Made by a program: the position numbers and the translations under genes | Shown: positions 1 through 8,979 of the stretch, piece by piece | Layout of the letters: the number at the start of each line of letters is the position of its first letter | Numbering within the stretch: position 1 is the stretch's first letter | Notes under the pieces: generated by a model | Seen by the model: the letters and a program-made list of their open reading frames with translations, nothing else | Told to the model about the DNA's origin: nothing | Database searches by the model: none | DNA from: an uncultured Lachnospiraceae bacterium | GTDB lineage: Bacteria; Bacillota; Clostridia; Lachnospirales; Lachnospiraceae | DNA: 64,000 nucleotides | Assembly (NCBI GenBank): GCA_910586205.1 | Contig: CAJUGD010000019.1 | Coordinates: 6,418 to 70,417 of the forward strand | Direction of reading: 5' to 3'

Positions 1-1368
1 ATTATTTCGAATATGTATTTGCCGGAGGATATTTTAGATAATATGCTGAAGGAGATGCACATATCTGGATATGATAAAATTTATGTATCCTGTGATTATG
101 GGGTATCAAAAGAAGGCGGATTGTTTGAGGTGTATCTGCAGGACCGGAAGAACATGAATTGCTTGCACATCGGGGATAATTTTACGGCTGATGTGCAGGC
201 GCCTTTAAGGTATGGAATAGACTCTTATGGAATAAAAAGTGCATTGGATATGGTAAAGATATCTAATTTTGCTAATATTCTTCCTTGGGCTGACACCTGC
301 AACGAAAAAAATCTTCTTGGATTGGCTGCGGCAGAGTTATTTAATGATCCTTTTGCCCTATATCATACCGGGGGCGTAGTACATATTGACAGCTTTGAAA
401 AGGCGGGAAAAATTTTTGCAGCGCCGTTGGCAGTCATCTATATATTGGAACTGATTTCCTATTTGAAGAAAAATCCAATGTATCAAAAAGTGATTTTCGG
501 CGCCAGAGATGAAGCTGTTTTTTTAAAACTATACAACAAACTCAGGGAAAAATCTGAAAGGAATCGTGATTTGCCGGAAGCTTTGTATTTGTTGGTGTCC
601 AGAAAATTATGCATACGTGCAAGTATGAAAACCGAAGATGATATATACAGATTAAAGATACATGCAGACCTGGAAAGGCCGGAATCGGCACTGATTGATA
701 TTATGGGAATGTCTGAAGATAAAGTAACTTCTTATAATAAAGAATCGTGTGCAGATATTATGGATTATTATATTGCATACAAAGACAGGATTTTAAAAAA
801 ATCAAAGATTGTACGCGAAAGGTATATAGAGTACCTGAAGGAATGCAGATTGTATCTGGATCAAAAATATTTATTTTGTGACTTTATTTCCCAGGGGACG
901 GTTCAATATTCCTTGAACCGGATTTTCTCTCAACCTATGGATGGATTTTTTCTCTGCAAATATATTGGTCAAAATCCCTTTCCGATTCATTCTGAAAGTA
1001 TCTATACCGATCCGTGGCAGGGCGGAAGTATTTTGTTTGAAAAACATTGCTTTTTGGAAACTATTTTTTCCTCAGCAGATCCATCGGTTGAAGATATAGA
1101 CGAGGGAGGAATGCCTGTTTTTTCCAAAGAAATACGTACAGAAGAAGAAATTAACCATATGTGTAAAGAGCAGCAGGGGATTGAGATGTACTTTTGGGAT
1201 TATTATGAAAATTTATGGGTAGAAGGGGCAGAAATAAAAAAGAAAATTCCCGAGGCTTTGGTATATATGTGTGATGAAGTGGAATATACAGGTGAATGTA
1301 AAGATGTGAGAAAAATGAAGTTGTATAATGACTTGACAAATGATTATCGAGAGATTTTAAAAGAATAG
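1..1368 (+). CDS. HAD-superfamily-like protein of a glycan locus, 5' truncated by window edge
   Basis: The reading frame is open from base 1, so the gene starts upstream of the window; the first in-window ATG is at 13. The visible start resembles the back half of a HAD phosphatase fold: a motif-II-like ISNMYLP stretch, then GDNFTAD at about residues 54-60, which fits the acidic motif IV. HAD proteins of this kind are common in surface-glycan clusters. The remaining 370 residues have no motif I recognise and include a helical, Lys/Glu-rich region. It is followed after 63 bp by glycosyltransferases on the same strand, so it probably belongs to the same operon. HAD assignment is moderate because the nucleophile Asp lies outside the window; the substrate is unknown. 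Confidence 0.6.
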   Translation: MISNMYLPEDILDNMLKEMHISGYDKIYVSCDYGVSKEGGLFEVYLQDRKNMNCLHIGDNFTADVQAPLRYGIDSYGIKSALDMVKISNFANILPWADTCNEKNLLGLAAAELFNDPFALYHTGGVVHIDSFEKAGKIFAAPLAVIYILELISYLKKNPMYQKVIFGARDEAVFLKLYNKLREKSERNRDLPEALYLLVSRKLCIRASMKTEDDIYRLKIHADLERPESALIDIMGMSEDKVTSYNKESCADIMDYYIAYKDRILKKSKIVRERYIEYLKECRLYLDQKYLFCDFISQGTVQYSLNRIFSQPMDGFFLCKYIGQNPFPIHSESIYTDPWQGGSILFEKHCFLETIFSSADPSVEDIDEGGMPVFSKEIRTEEEINHMCKEQQGIEMYFWDYYENLWVEGAEIKKKIPEALVYMCDEVEYTGECKDVRKMKLYNDLTNDYREILKE

Positions 1369-1431
1369 CATCATAAATTTTCTTGGCAGGAAGAAATAAC
1401 GATCAAATGAAAGCAGAGGATTAAATCGAGT

Positions 1432-2862
1432 GTGAATAGTTTCTTTTTTGGAGCCGGCAGACTAGGAAGATATTGGTTAGGTCAATGGAAGAATTTTAAG
1501 CTTGAGCCAGATGGCATTTTGGATAATCATGAAAGTTTATGGGGAACCATGTGTGATGGAGTGATGGTTTTCAGTCCGGACAGAATAAAAGAGTTTGATT
1601 TTGATTATATTTTTGTTACTTGCCGAAATGAGAACGAAATCATTCAACAACTATTAGATTTAGAAATTCCGGAAAAAAGCATTGTAAGCGGTGATCATAA
1701 TATTATCAATCATATGTTCTATTATGCTGCAAAAAAAATGATCTCTACAGAATTTATGGAAGAATTTTATGACAGTGATTTTGTCAGCAAGGTATTGTTT
1801 GATCTACAGAATGGAATGGTTTTAGGAGGAGTTGAGGCATGGAGTTATGACTTGGCAAAAAGACTGAAGGAAACAGGCCATCAAGGAGTATACCTAGCTG
1901 CTGATCCGGTGGGGGAGGAGATTCGTGATGAGACTTATCCTGTTTGTACATTAAGTCTTGAGAGCATTGAAAAACAAAAGAATAAAATAGAATTATGTAT
2001 AAAAGAAATTTCAAAAAATCTCCCTTGTACAATTATATGTAACTTTCCACAACATATATTTTGGTCAGCATGTTTTGTAAAAGGTATGTATCCGGAGAAG
2101 GTAAGGATTATTGCCGTTCAGCATAGTGACGACCGGCTCTACTATAATGCATACAGTCTTTGGCAGGAGTATATTGACCGATGTATGGTAATCAGCTCTG
2201 CAATAGAGCATAAATTATTGTCATTTGGAATGGAGCAGAATAAAATTGTCCGTTTGGAATGGAATATTTTCTGTAAAGATAGGATAGACAGGCAATGGAG
2301 CAGAGAGAACACATGCTTGCAGATCGGGTATGCAGGGAGGGTTACAATGAGACCTAAAAGGGTTGATTTGTTCATTCCTTTGGCCGAGAAACTAAAAAGG
2401 ATTCATGTAAACTTTCATATTAACATAGCAGGAACAGGTAATTATGGCGAAAAATTGAAAGAAAAAATACAGGAAGAAGGCTTACAGGATTGTATGACTT
2501 GTATAGGTTACATCGACAGACAGGATATCCCTGATTTCTGGAGCAGACAAGATATTATGATCAGTTGTTCCGAGTGGGAGGGCCACAGCATTTCCCAATC
2601 CGAAGCCATGGCAGAGGGCGCGGTGCCTGTTATTACAGATGTATCGGGAGCAAGGGATGATGTGACAGACGGTTATAATGGATATGTGGTGAATGTAGGC
2701 GATATAGACGCACTTGCAGACAGAATCCAGGAATTGTATCTTAACCGGGACAAGCTTGAACAAATGGGAATCCGAGCACACAATACCATCTGCAGGCGGC
2801 AAAAAAATAGGGATCAGACGCTCTTTTGGGATGATCTGATAAAGAAGGTCTGGCAAAAATGA
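1432..2862 (+). CDS. Glycosyltransferase family 4 with N-terminal Rossmann-like domain
   Basis: A 476-aa protein. Residues 1-90 look like a nucleotide-binding fold (GAGRLGR at 7-13, then DN near 31), and residues 125-476 form a GT-B glycosyltransferase: GGVEAW near 132 as the acceptor-domain loop, YAGR near 300, and the nucleotide-sugar motif E383-x7-E391 within WEGHSISQSE. GT4 enzymes transfer sugars from NDP-sugars with retention, usually at the cytoplasmic membrane face. The start is GTG at 1432 with AGAGGA 11 bases upstream. The end overlaps the next gene by four bases (ATGA), so the two are translationally coupled. Sugar donor and acceptor are unknown. The N-terminal domain is unusual for GT4 but shared in type with the two following transferases. 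Confidence 0.8.
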   Translation: MNSFFFGAGRLGRYWLGQWKNFKLEPDGILDNHESLWGTMCDGVMVFSPDRIKEFDFDYIFVTCRNENEIIQQLLDLEIPEKSIVSGDHNIINHMFYYAAKKMISTEFMEEFYDSDFVSKVLFDLQNGMVLGGVEAWSYDLAKRLKETGHQGVYLAADPVGEEIRDETYPVCTLSLESIEKQKNKIELCIKEISKNLPCTIICNFPQHIFWSACFVKGMYPEKVRIIAVQHSDDRLYYNAYSLWQEYIDRCMVISSAIEHKLLSFGMEQNKIVRLEWNIFCKDRIDRQWSRENTCLQIGYAGRVTMRPKRVDLFIPLAEKLKRIHVNFHINIAGTGNYGEKLKEKIQEEGLQDCMTCIGYIDRQDIPDFWSRQDIMISCSEWEGHSISQSEAMAEGAVPVITDVSGARDDVTDGYNGYVVNVGDIDALADRIQELYLNRDKLEQMGIRAHNTICRRQKNRDQTLFWDDLIKKVWQK

Positions 2863-4229
2863 ATAAGAACACACCAAAGGTTTCAGTTATATTGCCGTCT
2901 CTGAACGTGGCAGACTATATAGAGGAGTGTATAGACAGCGTAGTTCATCAGTATCTTCAAGAATTGGAAATCATTTGTGTCGATGCAGGCTCCACAGACG
3001 GTACAAAAGAAATCCTGGACAGATATGCCAGAGAGGATCCAAGAATTACAATACTCCACAGCAGCAAGAAAAGCTACGGCTGTCAGATAAATAGGGGATT
3101 GGATTATGCTTCTGGTGAATATGTGGCTGTTTTGGAGACAGACGACTGGATTGAGCCTGGAATGTATCAGTATTTGTATGAAAATGGGGCACCGGAAGAA
3201 TTGGACTATGTGGCTTCTGATTTTGATCTGCTGTATCAGCTTCAGAATGGGAAGGATTACTTGATTCGGCAGCGGCTGTTTCACGGCAGCAGGCAGGACT
3301 GGTATGGCAGGATATTAGATTCGGATGAGATAGCCACTTTAAGAGCATCGGATTATGTATTGTGGAAGGGGATTTATAACCGGGAATTTCTCAATTCTCA
3401 CCACATAAGGCTTCATCCGTCCCCAGGGGCGGCTTTTCAAGACATGGGATTTTTACAGCAGGTTAAAACCTATGCCATGGGGGCAAAATATTTTGATAAA
3501 AGCTTTTATCGTTACAGGCAGGATCGTAAGGAAGCTTCTTCCAAAGGACTGGAAGGGATGGGGTATTATGAAAATGAATTTTTGTGGATCAAGGATGAGC
3601 TTCGATTGTGTCAGCTTCTGAACAATATCCACAGAAAATATTATTATTTTACCATGAGCATTTCATTCATCACAAAATATGACCAGATCCTTGTTCGGCT
3701 AAAGGGAGACTGGCAGGATCAAAGACTTTTTGGCCCTTATAAATGGTTCAGGCAACAAGTGTCTGAAGCAGTCAATAACAACCTTTTAGATGAATCCATG
3801 TATGGAGGTGAACTGTGGGAAAAACTGATGCTTTTGCTGACGTCACAGAAAGCTTATAGTCAGATGGTTATGGACAGGGAGAAGAAAAAAGGAGACTGTC
3901 TGCAGGCGCTTTTAAAAAGAATAAAAAATCGACCTGTTATTATATTTGGGTGTGGAATACGTGGAGAACGGCTGATGTTTTATTGTGACAGCAATCATAT
4001 AAAAATTCACGGCTTTTGTGACAATAATCCGGCTCTTGCCGGCAATGAAAAGTTTGGTTTTCCCATTATTGCTGCATCTGATTTAAAACATGAGGCAGAT
4101 AAAAAGGATGGGGTCATTTTATTGTCCATGAAAAACGGCAGAGAAGACGTGTGCAGACAATTACTTTCTATGGGATTTGAAGGGGAACGAATTGTGGATA
4201 AAATACCTGCGGGCATATTAGACGGTTAA
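2859..4229 (+). CDS. Glycosyltransferase family 2 with C-terminal Rossmann-like domain
   Basis: A 456-aa protein. Residues 7-110 carry the GT-A signature: VSVILPSLN, VDAGSTDGT near 41-49 and the metal-binding ETDD at 93-96. Residues from about 358 to the end form a second domain starting IIFGCGIRGER followed by CDNN, like the nucleotide-binding folds that precede acyltransferases or epimerases in glycan loci. GT2 enzymes are inverting transferases using NDP-sugars. It overlaps the upstream GT4 by four bases. The next gene is a close paralogue (same length class, same domain order), suggesting tandem duplication. Donor and acceptor cannot be inferred. Confidence 0.8.
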   Translation: MNKNTPKVSVILPSLNVADYIEECIDSVVHQYLQELEIICVDAGSTDGTKEILDRYAREDPRITILHSSKKSYGCQINRGLDYASGEYVAVLETDDWIEPGMYQYLYENGAPEELDYVASDFDLLYQLQNGKDYLIRQRLFHGSRQDWYGRILDSDEIATLRASDYVLWKGIYNREFLNSHHIRLHPSPGAAFQDMGFLQQVKTYAMGAKYFDKSFYRYRQDRKEASSKGLEGMGYYENEFLWIKDELRLCQLLNNIHRKYYYFTMSISFITKYDQILVRLKGDWQDQRLFGPYKWFRQQVSEAVNNNLLDESMYGGELWEKLMLLLTSQKAYSQMVMDREKKKGDCLQALLKRIKNRPVIIFGCGIRGERLMFYCDSNHIKIHGFCDNNPALAGNEKFGFPIIAASDLKHEADKKDGVILLSMKNGREDVCRQLLSMGFEGERIVDKIPAGILDG

Positions 4230-4313
4230 ATCTGCCCTTCAAAAGCAATATCAGAAAGCCATCGGTTTGCCTGAACAGGAGATTTGCCGGGAGATAAGGA
4301 GCGTGCAAGTATA

Positions 4314-5681
4314 ATGAAAGCAAAAGTAACAGTCCTGCTTCCATCCTTAAATGTGGCAGGCTTTATAGAGGAATGTCTGATCAGCGTGACAGGACAGACC
4401 TTAAAGGAGCTGGAAATTCTCTGCATTGATGCCGGCTCAACAGACGGCACCTTGGAGATTTTAGAGAGCTATGCCAAAAAGGACAAACGGATACGTGTCC
4501 TCCATTCTGACAGAAAAAGCTATGGTTATCAGATAAATAAGGGGATGGATATGGCTCTTGGAGAGTATCTGGGAATTGTAGAGACAGATGATTATATTGC
4601 GGAAAATATGTATGAGGAGCTGTATCGGGCAGCTTCGGAGAATGATTTGGATTTTGCTAAGGCAGGATTTGATGTGTTTGTTACGCCGGGAAAAGGGGAA
4701 CGGTATCAGTTAATGATTCCTGCGGCAGATTGCGGCCAGGTTATTTCTTCTGAGTATTTTATGAAAAGAGAGATTTCTAATGATATCTATATATGGAATG
4801 GCATTTATAAGCTGTCATTTTTGAGAGAACACGGCATTCGTCTGAATGAAAGCCCGGGCGCTGCGTTTCAGGATTGTGGTTTTCGATACCAGGTAGAGAT
4901 CAATCTGGGCAGAGGGATGTTTTTGGATCAATCTTTTTACCGGTATCGGCGGGATAATGGTTTTTCTTCCACTTACAATCCTGATTGTGTCAAATATAAT
5001 CTGGCAGAATGCAGGTATTTGCGCAAATGGATGGAGGAGAATGGGATATGGAGGCGGAAAGTCCGTTCTTTTGTTGCCCGGGAAACCGTAATGATGGCAT
5101 TGGAGCCTTACCTGACCTTCCGGGGGGTGAGAAAGCCGGATAAAGGGGTAAGAGATGCCATGGAGGAGTTTAGAAGCATTATTCAAAGAGACAGAGAGGA
5201 TGGACTTTTAAAACAGGAGGAAATGCTTCCTAAGCACTGGATTGAAATGCGGCTGTTTACGGAAAATCCGGATGCCTTTGAAGCTTACATTGCCATCAGC
5301 GGAGAGGCAAGATATGCACCATACAGAGATTTTATCAGGAGGATGTCCGAGCAGACGCAGATTGTGGTGTTTGGTGCGGGGAAGGCTGCATCCTATGCTC
5401 TTTGTCTGATGAGAATGAATGGGATTGAAAACATTCAGGCTTTCTGTGACAATGACAGGGCTAAATGGGGAAGCCGGTACATGGGATATAAGGTATTGCC
5501 ATTAGAGGAAACAACGGTACGATATCCGGATGCCCATTATCTGATTGCCAGCCGTGTGCATAGTGAGGTGATTAGGGAACAACTAAGTATGCATGGGGTG
5601 GAAAAGGAGAAGATTTCTGTGTACACTCTGCCTTTGTCACCTATGGAAAGCACAAATTATTTTTTAAAGCTTTATGAATGA
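4314..5681 (+). CDS. Glycosyltransferase family 2 with C-terminal Rossmann-like domain (paralogue of 2859-4229)
   Basis: A 455-aa protein when started at ATG 4314, which has AAGGAG about 11 bases upstream; an in-frame TTG at 4284 would extend it but its spacing to a ribosome site is poor. It has VTVLLPSLN, IDAGSTDGT and VETDD, the GT-A donor and metal motifs, then a C-terminal Rossmann-like region opening with VVFGAGKAA and followed by CDNDRAKWG. It matches the upstream gene along its whole length, and SYGYQIN, ESPGAAFQD and QSFYRYR blocks recur in both. It probably transfers a different sugar in the same pathway. No gene follows in the operon: the next gene has its own promoter. Confidence 0.8.
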   Translation: MKAKVTVLLPSLNVAGFIEECLISVTGQTLKELEILCIDAGSTDGTLEILESYAKKDKRIRVLHSDRKSYGYQINKGMDMALGEYLGIVETDDYIAENMYEELYRAASENDLDFAKAGFDVFVTPGKGERYQLMIPAADCGQVISSEYFMKREISNDIYIWNGIYKLSFLREHGIRLNESPGAAFQDCGFRYQVEINLGRGMFLDQSFYRYRRDNGFSSTYNPDCVKYNLAECRYLRKWMEENGIWRRKVRSFVARETVMMALEPYLTFRGVRKPDKGVRDAMEEFRSIIQRDREDGLLKQEEMLPKHWIEMRLFTENPDAFEAYIAISGEARYAPYRDFIRRMSEQTQIVVFGAGKAASYALCLMRMNGIENIQAFCDNDRAKWGSRYMGYKVLPLEETTVRYPDAHYLIASRVHSEVIREQLSMHGVEKEKISVYTLPLSPMESTNYFLKLYE

Positions 5682-5748
5682 GGATGCTTTTGCATATTAA
5701 AAGGGTCAAACTTAGGCGGGATTGACATAAAAGAGACTGAATTTTTCA

Positions 5749-5777
5749 TTGCTATCTTCTTCCAAATATATTATGAT
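5749..5777 (+). promoter_or_regulatory. Predicted sigma-A promoter for the fructokinase gene
   Basis: TTGCTA (5749-5754), a 17-base spacer and TATGAT (5772-5777) lie 47 bases before the chosen start codon. Four and five of six bases fit the consensus boxes. A TTGACA at 5722 lacks a good -10 partner. Confidence 0.5.
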
Positions 5778-5823
5778 AGTGAAAGAAAATCACAATACAT
5801 ATTTGTTATGGAGGATGAGCATT

Positions 5824-6777
5824 ATGAAGCGTTTGCTGGCAATCGGAGAAGCATTAATCGATTTTATTCCGGCAGAATCCGGAAGGGAGATGAAACAGGT
5901 GTCTGCCTTTGCGCCTGCTGTGGGAGGTGCGCCTGCTAATGTATGCGGGGCTTATGTGAAGCTCGGCGGGGAGGCGTCTATGATTACCCAGCTTGGGGAA
6001 GATCCTTTTGGGGATAAGATTGCAGATGAGTTTGCGGCATGCGGCATTGGCTGTGACTATGTGAAACGCACCAGAGAGGCGAATACTTCTCTTGCTTTTG
6101 TGGCTTTAAAAGAGGACGGGAACCGGGAATTTTCTTTTTACCGCAAGCCGGGGGCAGATATGCTGATGGGGGCGGAGGATATTCAGGAAAGCTGGTTTTC
6201 TGATATTTTCGGTCTTCATTTCTGTTCTGTGTCTTTGGGGGATTTTCCCATGAAGGAAGCTCACCGTCAGGCAGTCCGGTTTGCGTCAGAAGCCGGGGCG
6301 CTGGTAAGCTTTGATCCCAATCTGCGGTTTGCGCTTTGGGAGGATGTAACGGCGCTTAAAAAGGTGGTTCAGGAATTTGCACCTATGGCTCATGTGCTTA
6401 AGGTATCGGATGAGGAGCTGGAGTTTATTACCGGTTCAGGGGATATTAAAGAAGCCCTTCCCCAGCTTTTGACGGGCAATACCCGTTTGGTGATCTATAC
6501 CAAGGGGTCTGACGGGGCGGAATGTTATACACGCAAGGCAAGCGCTTTTGCTCCCGGGGAAAAGGTGAAGGCAGTGGATACCACAGGCGCCGGTGACGGA
6601 TTTATCGGTTCTTTTTTGTATTGCCTGTCTGCAGACGGAATAACAGCGGATGCTTTGGATGAGATGACAGAGGAGCAGATGAAGCGGTATCTGGCCTTTG
6701 CCAACCGGTTCTGCGGTAAGAGTGTAATGGGGCATGGGGCGATTGCCTCTTATCCTTCCGGAGAGGAAATGAAGTAA
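5824..6777 (+). CDS. scrK: Fructokinase / PfkB-family sugar kinase
   Basis: A 317-aa ribokinase-family kinase, predicted to phosphorylate fructose to fructose-6-phosphate in the cytoplasm. It starts with AIGEALIDF, has the GGAPANV glycine motif near residue 37 and the C-terminal PfkB signature DTTGAGDGF, whose Asp258 is the expected catalytic base. The length is typical of the family. ATG 5824 was chosen because GGAGGA sits eight bases upstream; earlier in-frame ATGs (5749, 5815) are too far from or too close to it. The gene stands alone between the glycan genes and the SRP operon. Fructose is the most likely substrate from overall similarity, but PfkB kinases vary in specificity. Confidence 0.85.
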   Translation: MKRLLAIGEALIDFIPAESGREMKQVSAFAPAVGGAPANVCGAYVKLGGEASMITQLGEDPFGDKIADEFAACGIGCDYVKRTREANTSLAFVALKEDGNREFSFYRKPGADMLMGAEDIQESWFSDIFGLHFCSVSLGDFPMKEAHRQAVRFASEAGALVSFDPNLRFALWEDVTALKKVVQEFAPMAHVLKVSDEELEFITGSGDIKEALPQLLTGNTRLVIYTKGSDGAECYTRKASAFAPGEKVKAVDTTGAGDGFIGSFLYCLSADGITADALDEMTEEQMKRYLAFANRFCGKSVMGHGAIASYPSGEEMK

Positions 6778-6802
6778 CGGCTTACAAAAAATATGGAAAT
6801 TT

Positions 6803-6816
6803 CGAACAAAAGTTCG
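6803..6816. promoter_or_regulatory. LexA/DinR-like box (CGAAC-N4-GTTCG)
   Basis: A perfect dyad CGAAC AAAA GTTCG ends 14 bases before the -35 box of the ylxM promoter. Gram-positive LexA sites follow CGAACRNRYGTTCG; only the Y position differs here. A role in SOS control is inferred from the match alone. Confidence 0.5.
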
Positions 6817-6830
6817 TAAAGAAAAAACAC

Positions 6831-6859
6831 TTGACACCAGAAAGTTTTTCTAGTATTAT
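6831..6859 (+). promoter_or_regulatory. Strong sigma-A promoter for ylxM-ffh operon
   Basis: TTGACA (6831-6836), a 17-base spacer and TATTAT (6854-6859), with the start codon of ylxM 16 bases further on. The short leader contains AGGTGA as ribosome site. Confidence 0.8.
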
Positions 6860-6874
6860 AGTCCAGGTGATGTT

Positions 6875-7216
6875 ATGGAAAATATTCTAAAGCAGAGCCT
6901 TCTGTATGATTTTTACGGTGAACTGCTGACAGAGCATCAGCGTGCGGTATATGAGGATGTGGTGTTTCAGGATATGTCTCTTGGGGAGATTGCCCAGGAG
7001 AGGGGCATCAGCCGCCAGGGAGTGCACGATCTGGTGAAACGGTGCGACCGGATTCTGGAAGGCTATGAGGAAAAGCTTCATCTGGTAAGCAAGTTTGAGA
7101 GAACGCGGCAGATGGTGGAGGAGATCCAGCAGAGGCTCAGAAGTTTTCGGGAAACGGAAGACAAAAGGCTGATTACGGAGATTGAGCAGATATCGGCAGA
7201 TATTATGGATTTATAG
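6875..7216 (+). CDS. ylxM: YlxM-family helix-turn-helix protein of the SRP operon
   Basis: A 113-aa protein. Residues 19-60 resemble a sigma-70 region-4 helix-turn-helix (LTEHQRAVYEDVV, then GEIAQERGISRQGVHDL), and the last 45 residues are a charged helix likely to dimerise. YlxM proteins are encoded just before ffh in Firmicutes and are thought to modulate the signal recognition particle; direct mechanism in this organism is unknown. Translation starts at ATG 6875 after AGGTGA. A 160-bp hairpin element now separates it from ffh, so their coupling may be weakened. Confidence 0.88.
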   Translation: MENILKQSLLYDFYGELLTEHQRAVYEDVVFQDMSLGEIAQERGISRQGVHDLVKRCDRILEGYEEKLHLVSKFERTRQMVEEIQQRLRSFRETEDKRLITEIEQISADIMDL

Positions 7217-7220
7217 AGTC

Positions 7221-7384
7221 TAGAGCGTGTCTGAAAATTGCTTTCCGTCAGATGTGCGTCACAATTTGTGGGAGATTTGGCCCGAATGAGGGAGGCGTAG
7301 TGGGCTACGTTGACCGAATGAGAGCCAAATCTCCCGCAAAGTGGGGCGTGCATATGGCGGGAATGAATTTTCAGACACGCTCTA
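7221..7384. mobile_element. MITE-like hairpin element between ylxM and ffh
   Basis: Arms at 7220-7239 and 7366-7385 are perfect 20-bp inverted repeats (core GAGCGTGTCTGAAAATT). Inside, 7270-7281 and 7324-7335 form a second perfect 12-bp inverted repeat (GGGAGATTTGGC). Taking the terminal GAGCG as the element end gives flanking TA on both sides, as expected of TA-targeting Tc1/mariner or IS630-type miniature elements. There is no coding frame inside. It could also act as an RNA hairpin within the operon transcript. Copy number elsewhere in the genome cannot be seen here. Confidence 0.7.
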
Positions 7385-7479
7385 GGGAGCAGTTTTGATT
7401 CAAGCGGTTATGATATAACACTTGGCTCGCTGCTCGTGGAAATCAAGAGGCAGGATTTGCGGCAGGCAGGAGGATTTGT

Positions 7480-8847
7480 ATGGCTTTTGAGAGCTTATCT
7501 GATAAATTGCAGAATGTGTTTAAGAGCCTGCGAGGCAAGGGACGGCTGACAGAGGCAGATGTAAAGACTGCTTTAAAAGAGGTAAAGATGGCTCTTTTAG
7601 AGGCAGACGTCAGCTTTAAGGTGGTAAAGCAGTTTGTAAGCTCTGTACAGGCCCGTGCTGTAGGGGAAGAAGTATTGGGATCTTTACAGCCTGGTCAGAT
7701 GGTGATCAAAATCGTTCATGAGGAACTGATCCGGCTGATGGGTTCTGACACCACGGAGGTCTTGTTAAAGCCTTCTAATGAGATGACGGTGATTATGATG
7801 GTCGGTCTTCAGGGAGCAGGTAAGACTACCACCACTGCAAAGATTGCAGGAAAGCTGAAAGCCAAGGGGCGCAAGCCGCTTTTAGCTGCCTGTGACGTGT
7901 ACCGTCCGGCTGCCATTCAGCAGCTTCAAATCAACGGGGAGCGGCAGGGCGTTCCGGTATTTGCCATGGGAGACCGGCAGGATCCGGTGAATATTGCAAA
8001 GGCTGCCATTGAGCATGCGGCAAAAAACAGCTATAATGTGGTGATTTTGGATACGGCAGGCCGTCTTCATGTGGATGAGGATATGATGGATGAGCTGGTT
8101 CGGATCCGAGAGGCAGTTTCAGTAGATCAGACGCTTCTGGTGGTCGATGCCATGACCGGACAGGATGCAGTGAATGTGGCGTCCATGTTTCAGGAAAAGG
8201 TGGGCATAGACGGTGTTGTTCTCACCAAGTTAGACGGTGATACCAGAGGCGGAGCGGCGTTGTCCATTCGTTCTGTTACCGGCAAGCCGATTTTATATAT
8301 TGGTATGGGTGAGAAGCTTTCCGATCTGGAACAGTTTTATCCGGATCGTATGGCGTCGCGGATTCTCGGCATGGGTGATGTGCTCACTCTGATTGAGAAA
8401 GCAGAGCTGGAGATCGATGAGGAAAAGGCCAAGGAGATGAGTCAGAAGCTGCGCAAGGCAGAGTTTGACTACAATGATTTCCTGGACCAGATGAATCAGA
8501 TTAAGAAAATGGGCGGTCTTGGGGGAATCATGAGTATGCTTCCGGGCATGGGACAGCTTAAGGGCGGCATGCCTGAGATTGATGATTCTGCCATGGATCG
8601 GGTAGAGGCCATTATCCTGTCCATGACCAAGGAGGAGCGGGCCAACCCGTCTTTGATGAATCCGTCCAGAAAGCAGCGGATTGCAAAGGGAGCCGGTGTG
8701 GATATCAGCGAGGTGAACCGGATCGTCAAGCAGTTTGACCAGATGAAAAAGATGATGAAGCAGCTTCCCGGTATGATGGGGGGCAAAAAGGGCAGAGGCT
8801 TTGGCGGGCTGGGCGGAATGTTCGGCAAGATGAAGATGCCGTTTTGA
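7480..8847 (+). CDS. ffh: Signal recognition particle GTPase Ffh (SRP54)
   Basis: A 455-aa protein with the three SRP54 regions: N helical bundle (1-90), G domain with GLQGAGKT at 109-116, DTAGR and TKLDGD motifs, and a Met- and Gly-rich M domain from about 330 that binds SRP RNA and signal peptides (runs such as MMKQLPGMMGGKK). It delivers nascent membrane and secreted proteins to FtsY and SecYEG. Length is normal. ATG 7480 follows AGGAGG. Transcription probably comes from the ylxM promoter through the inserted hairpin element, or from an unseen promoter in the 95 bp after that element. Confidence 0.97.
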   Translation: MAFESLSDKLQNVFKSLRGKGRLTEADVKTALKEVKMALLEADVSFKVVKQFVSSVQARAVGEEVLGSLQPGQMVIKIVHEELIRLMGSDTTEVLLKPSNEMTVIMMVGLQGAGKTTTTAKIAGKLKAKGRKPLLAACDVYRPAAIQQLQINGERQGVPVFAMGDRQDPVNIAKAAIEHAAKNSYNVVILDTAGRLHVDEDMMDELVRIREAVSVDQTLLVVDAMTGQDAVNVASMFQEKVGIDGVVLTKLDGDTRGGAALSIRSVTGKPILYIGMGEKLSDLEQFYPDRMASRILGMGDVLTLIEKAELEIDEEKAKEMSQKLRKAEFDYNDFLDQMNQIKKMGGLGGIMSMLPGMGQLKGGMPEIDDSAMDRVEAIILSMTKEERANPSLMNPSRKQRIAKGAGVDISEVNRIVKQFDQMKKMMKQLPGMMGGKKGRGFGGLGGMFGKMKMPF

Positions 8848-8979
8848 CAACCTGATAACAGTACATCATTTTCTGCAGTATTCCAAATGGGTGGAAATTG
8901 ACTGTATTTGTTAATAGAGAGCAGCCGGTTTTGAATAATCGGCCGCATATATCAGTACAGGTTAAGGAGGTGATACGAC

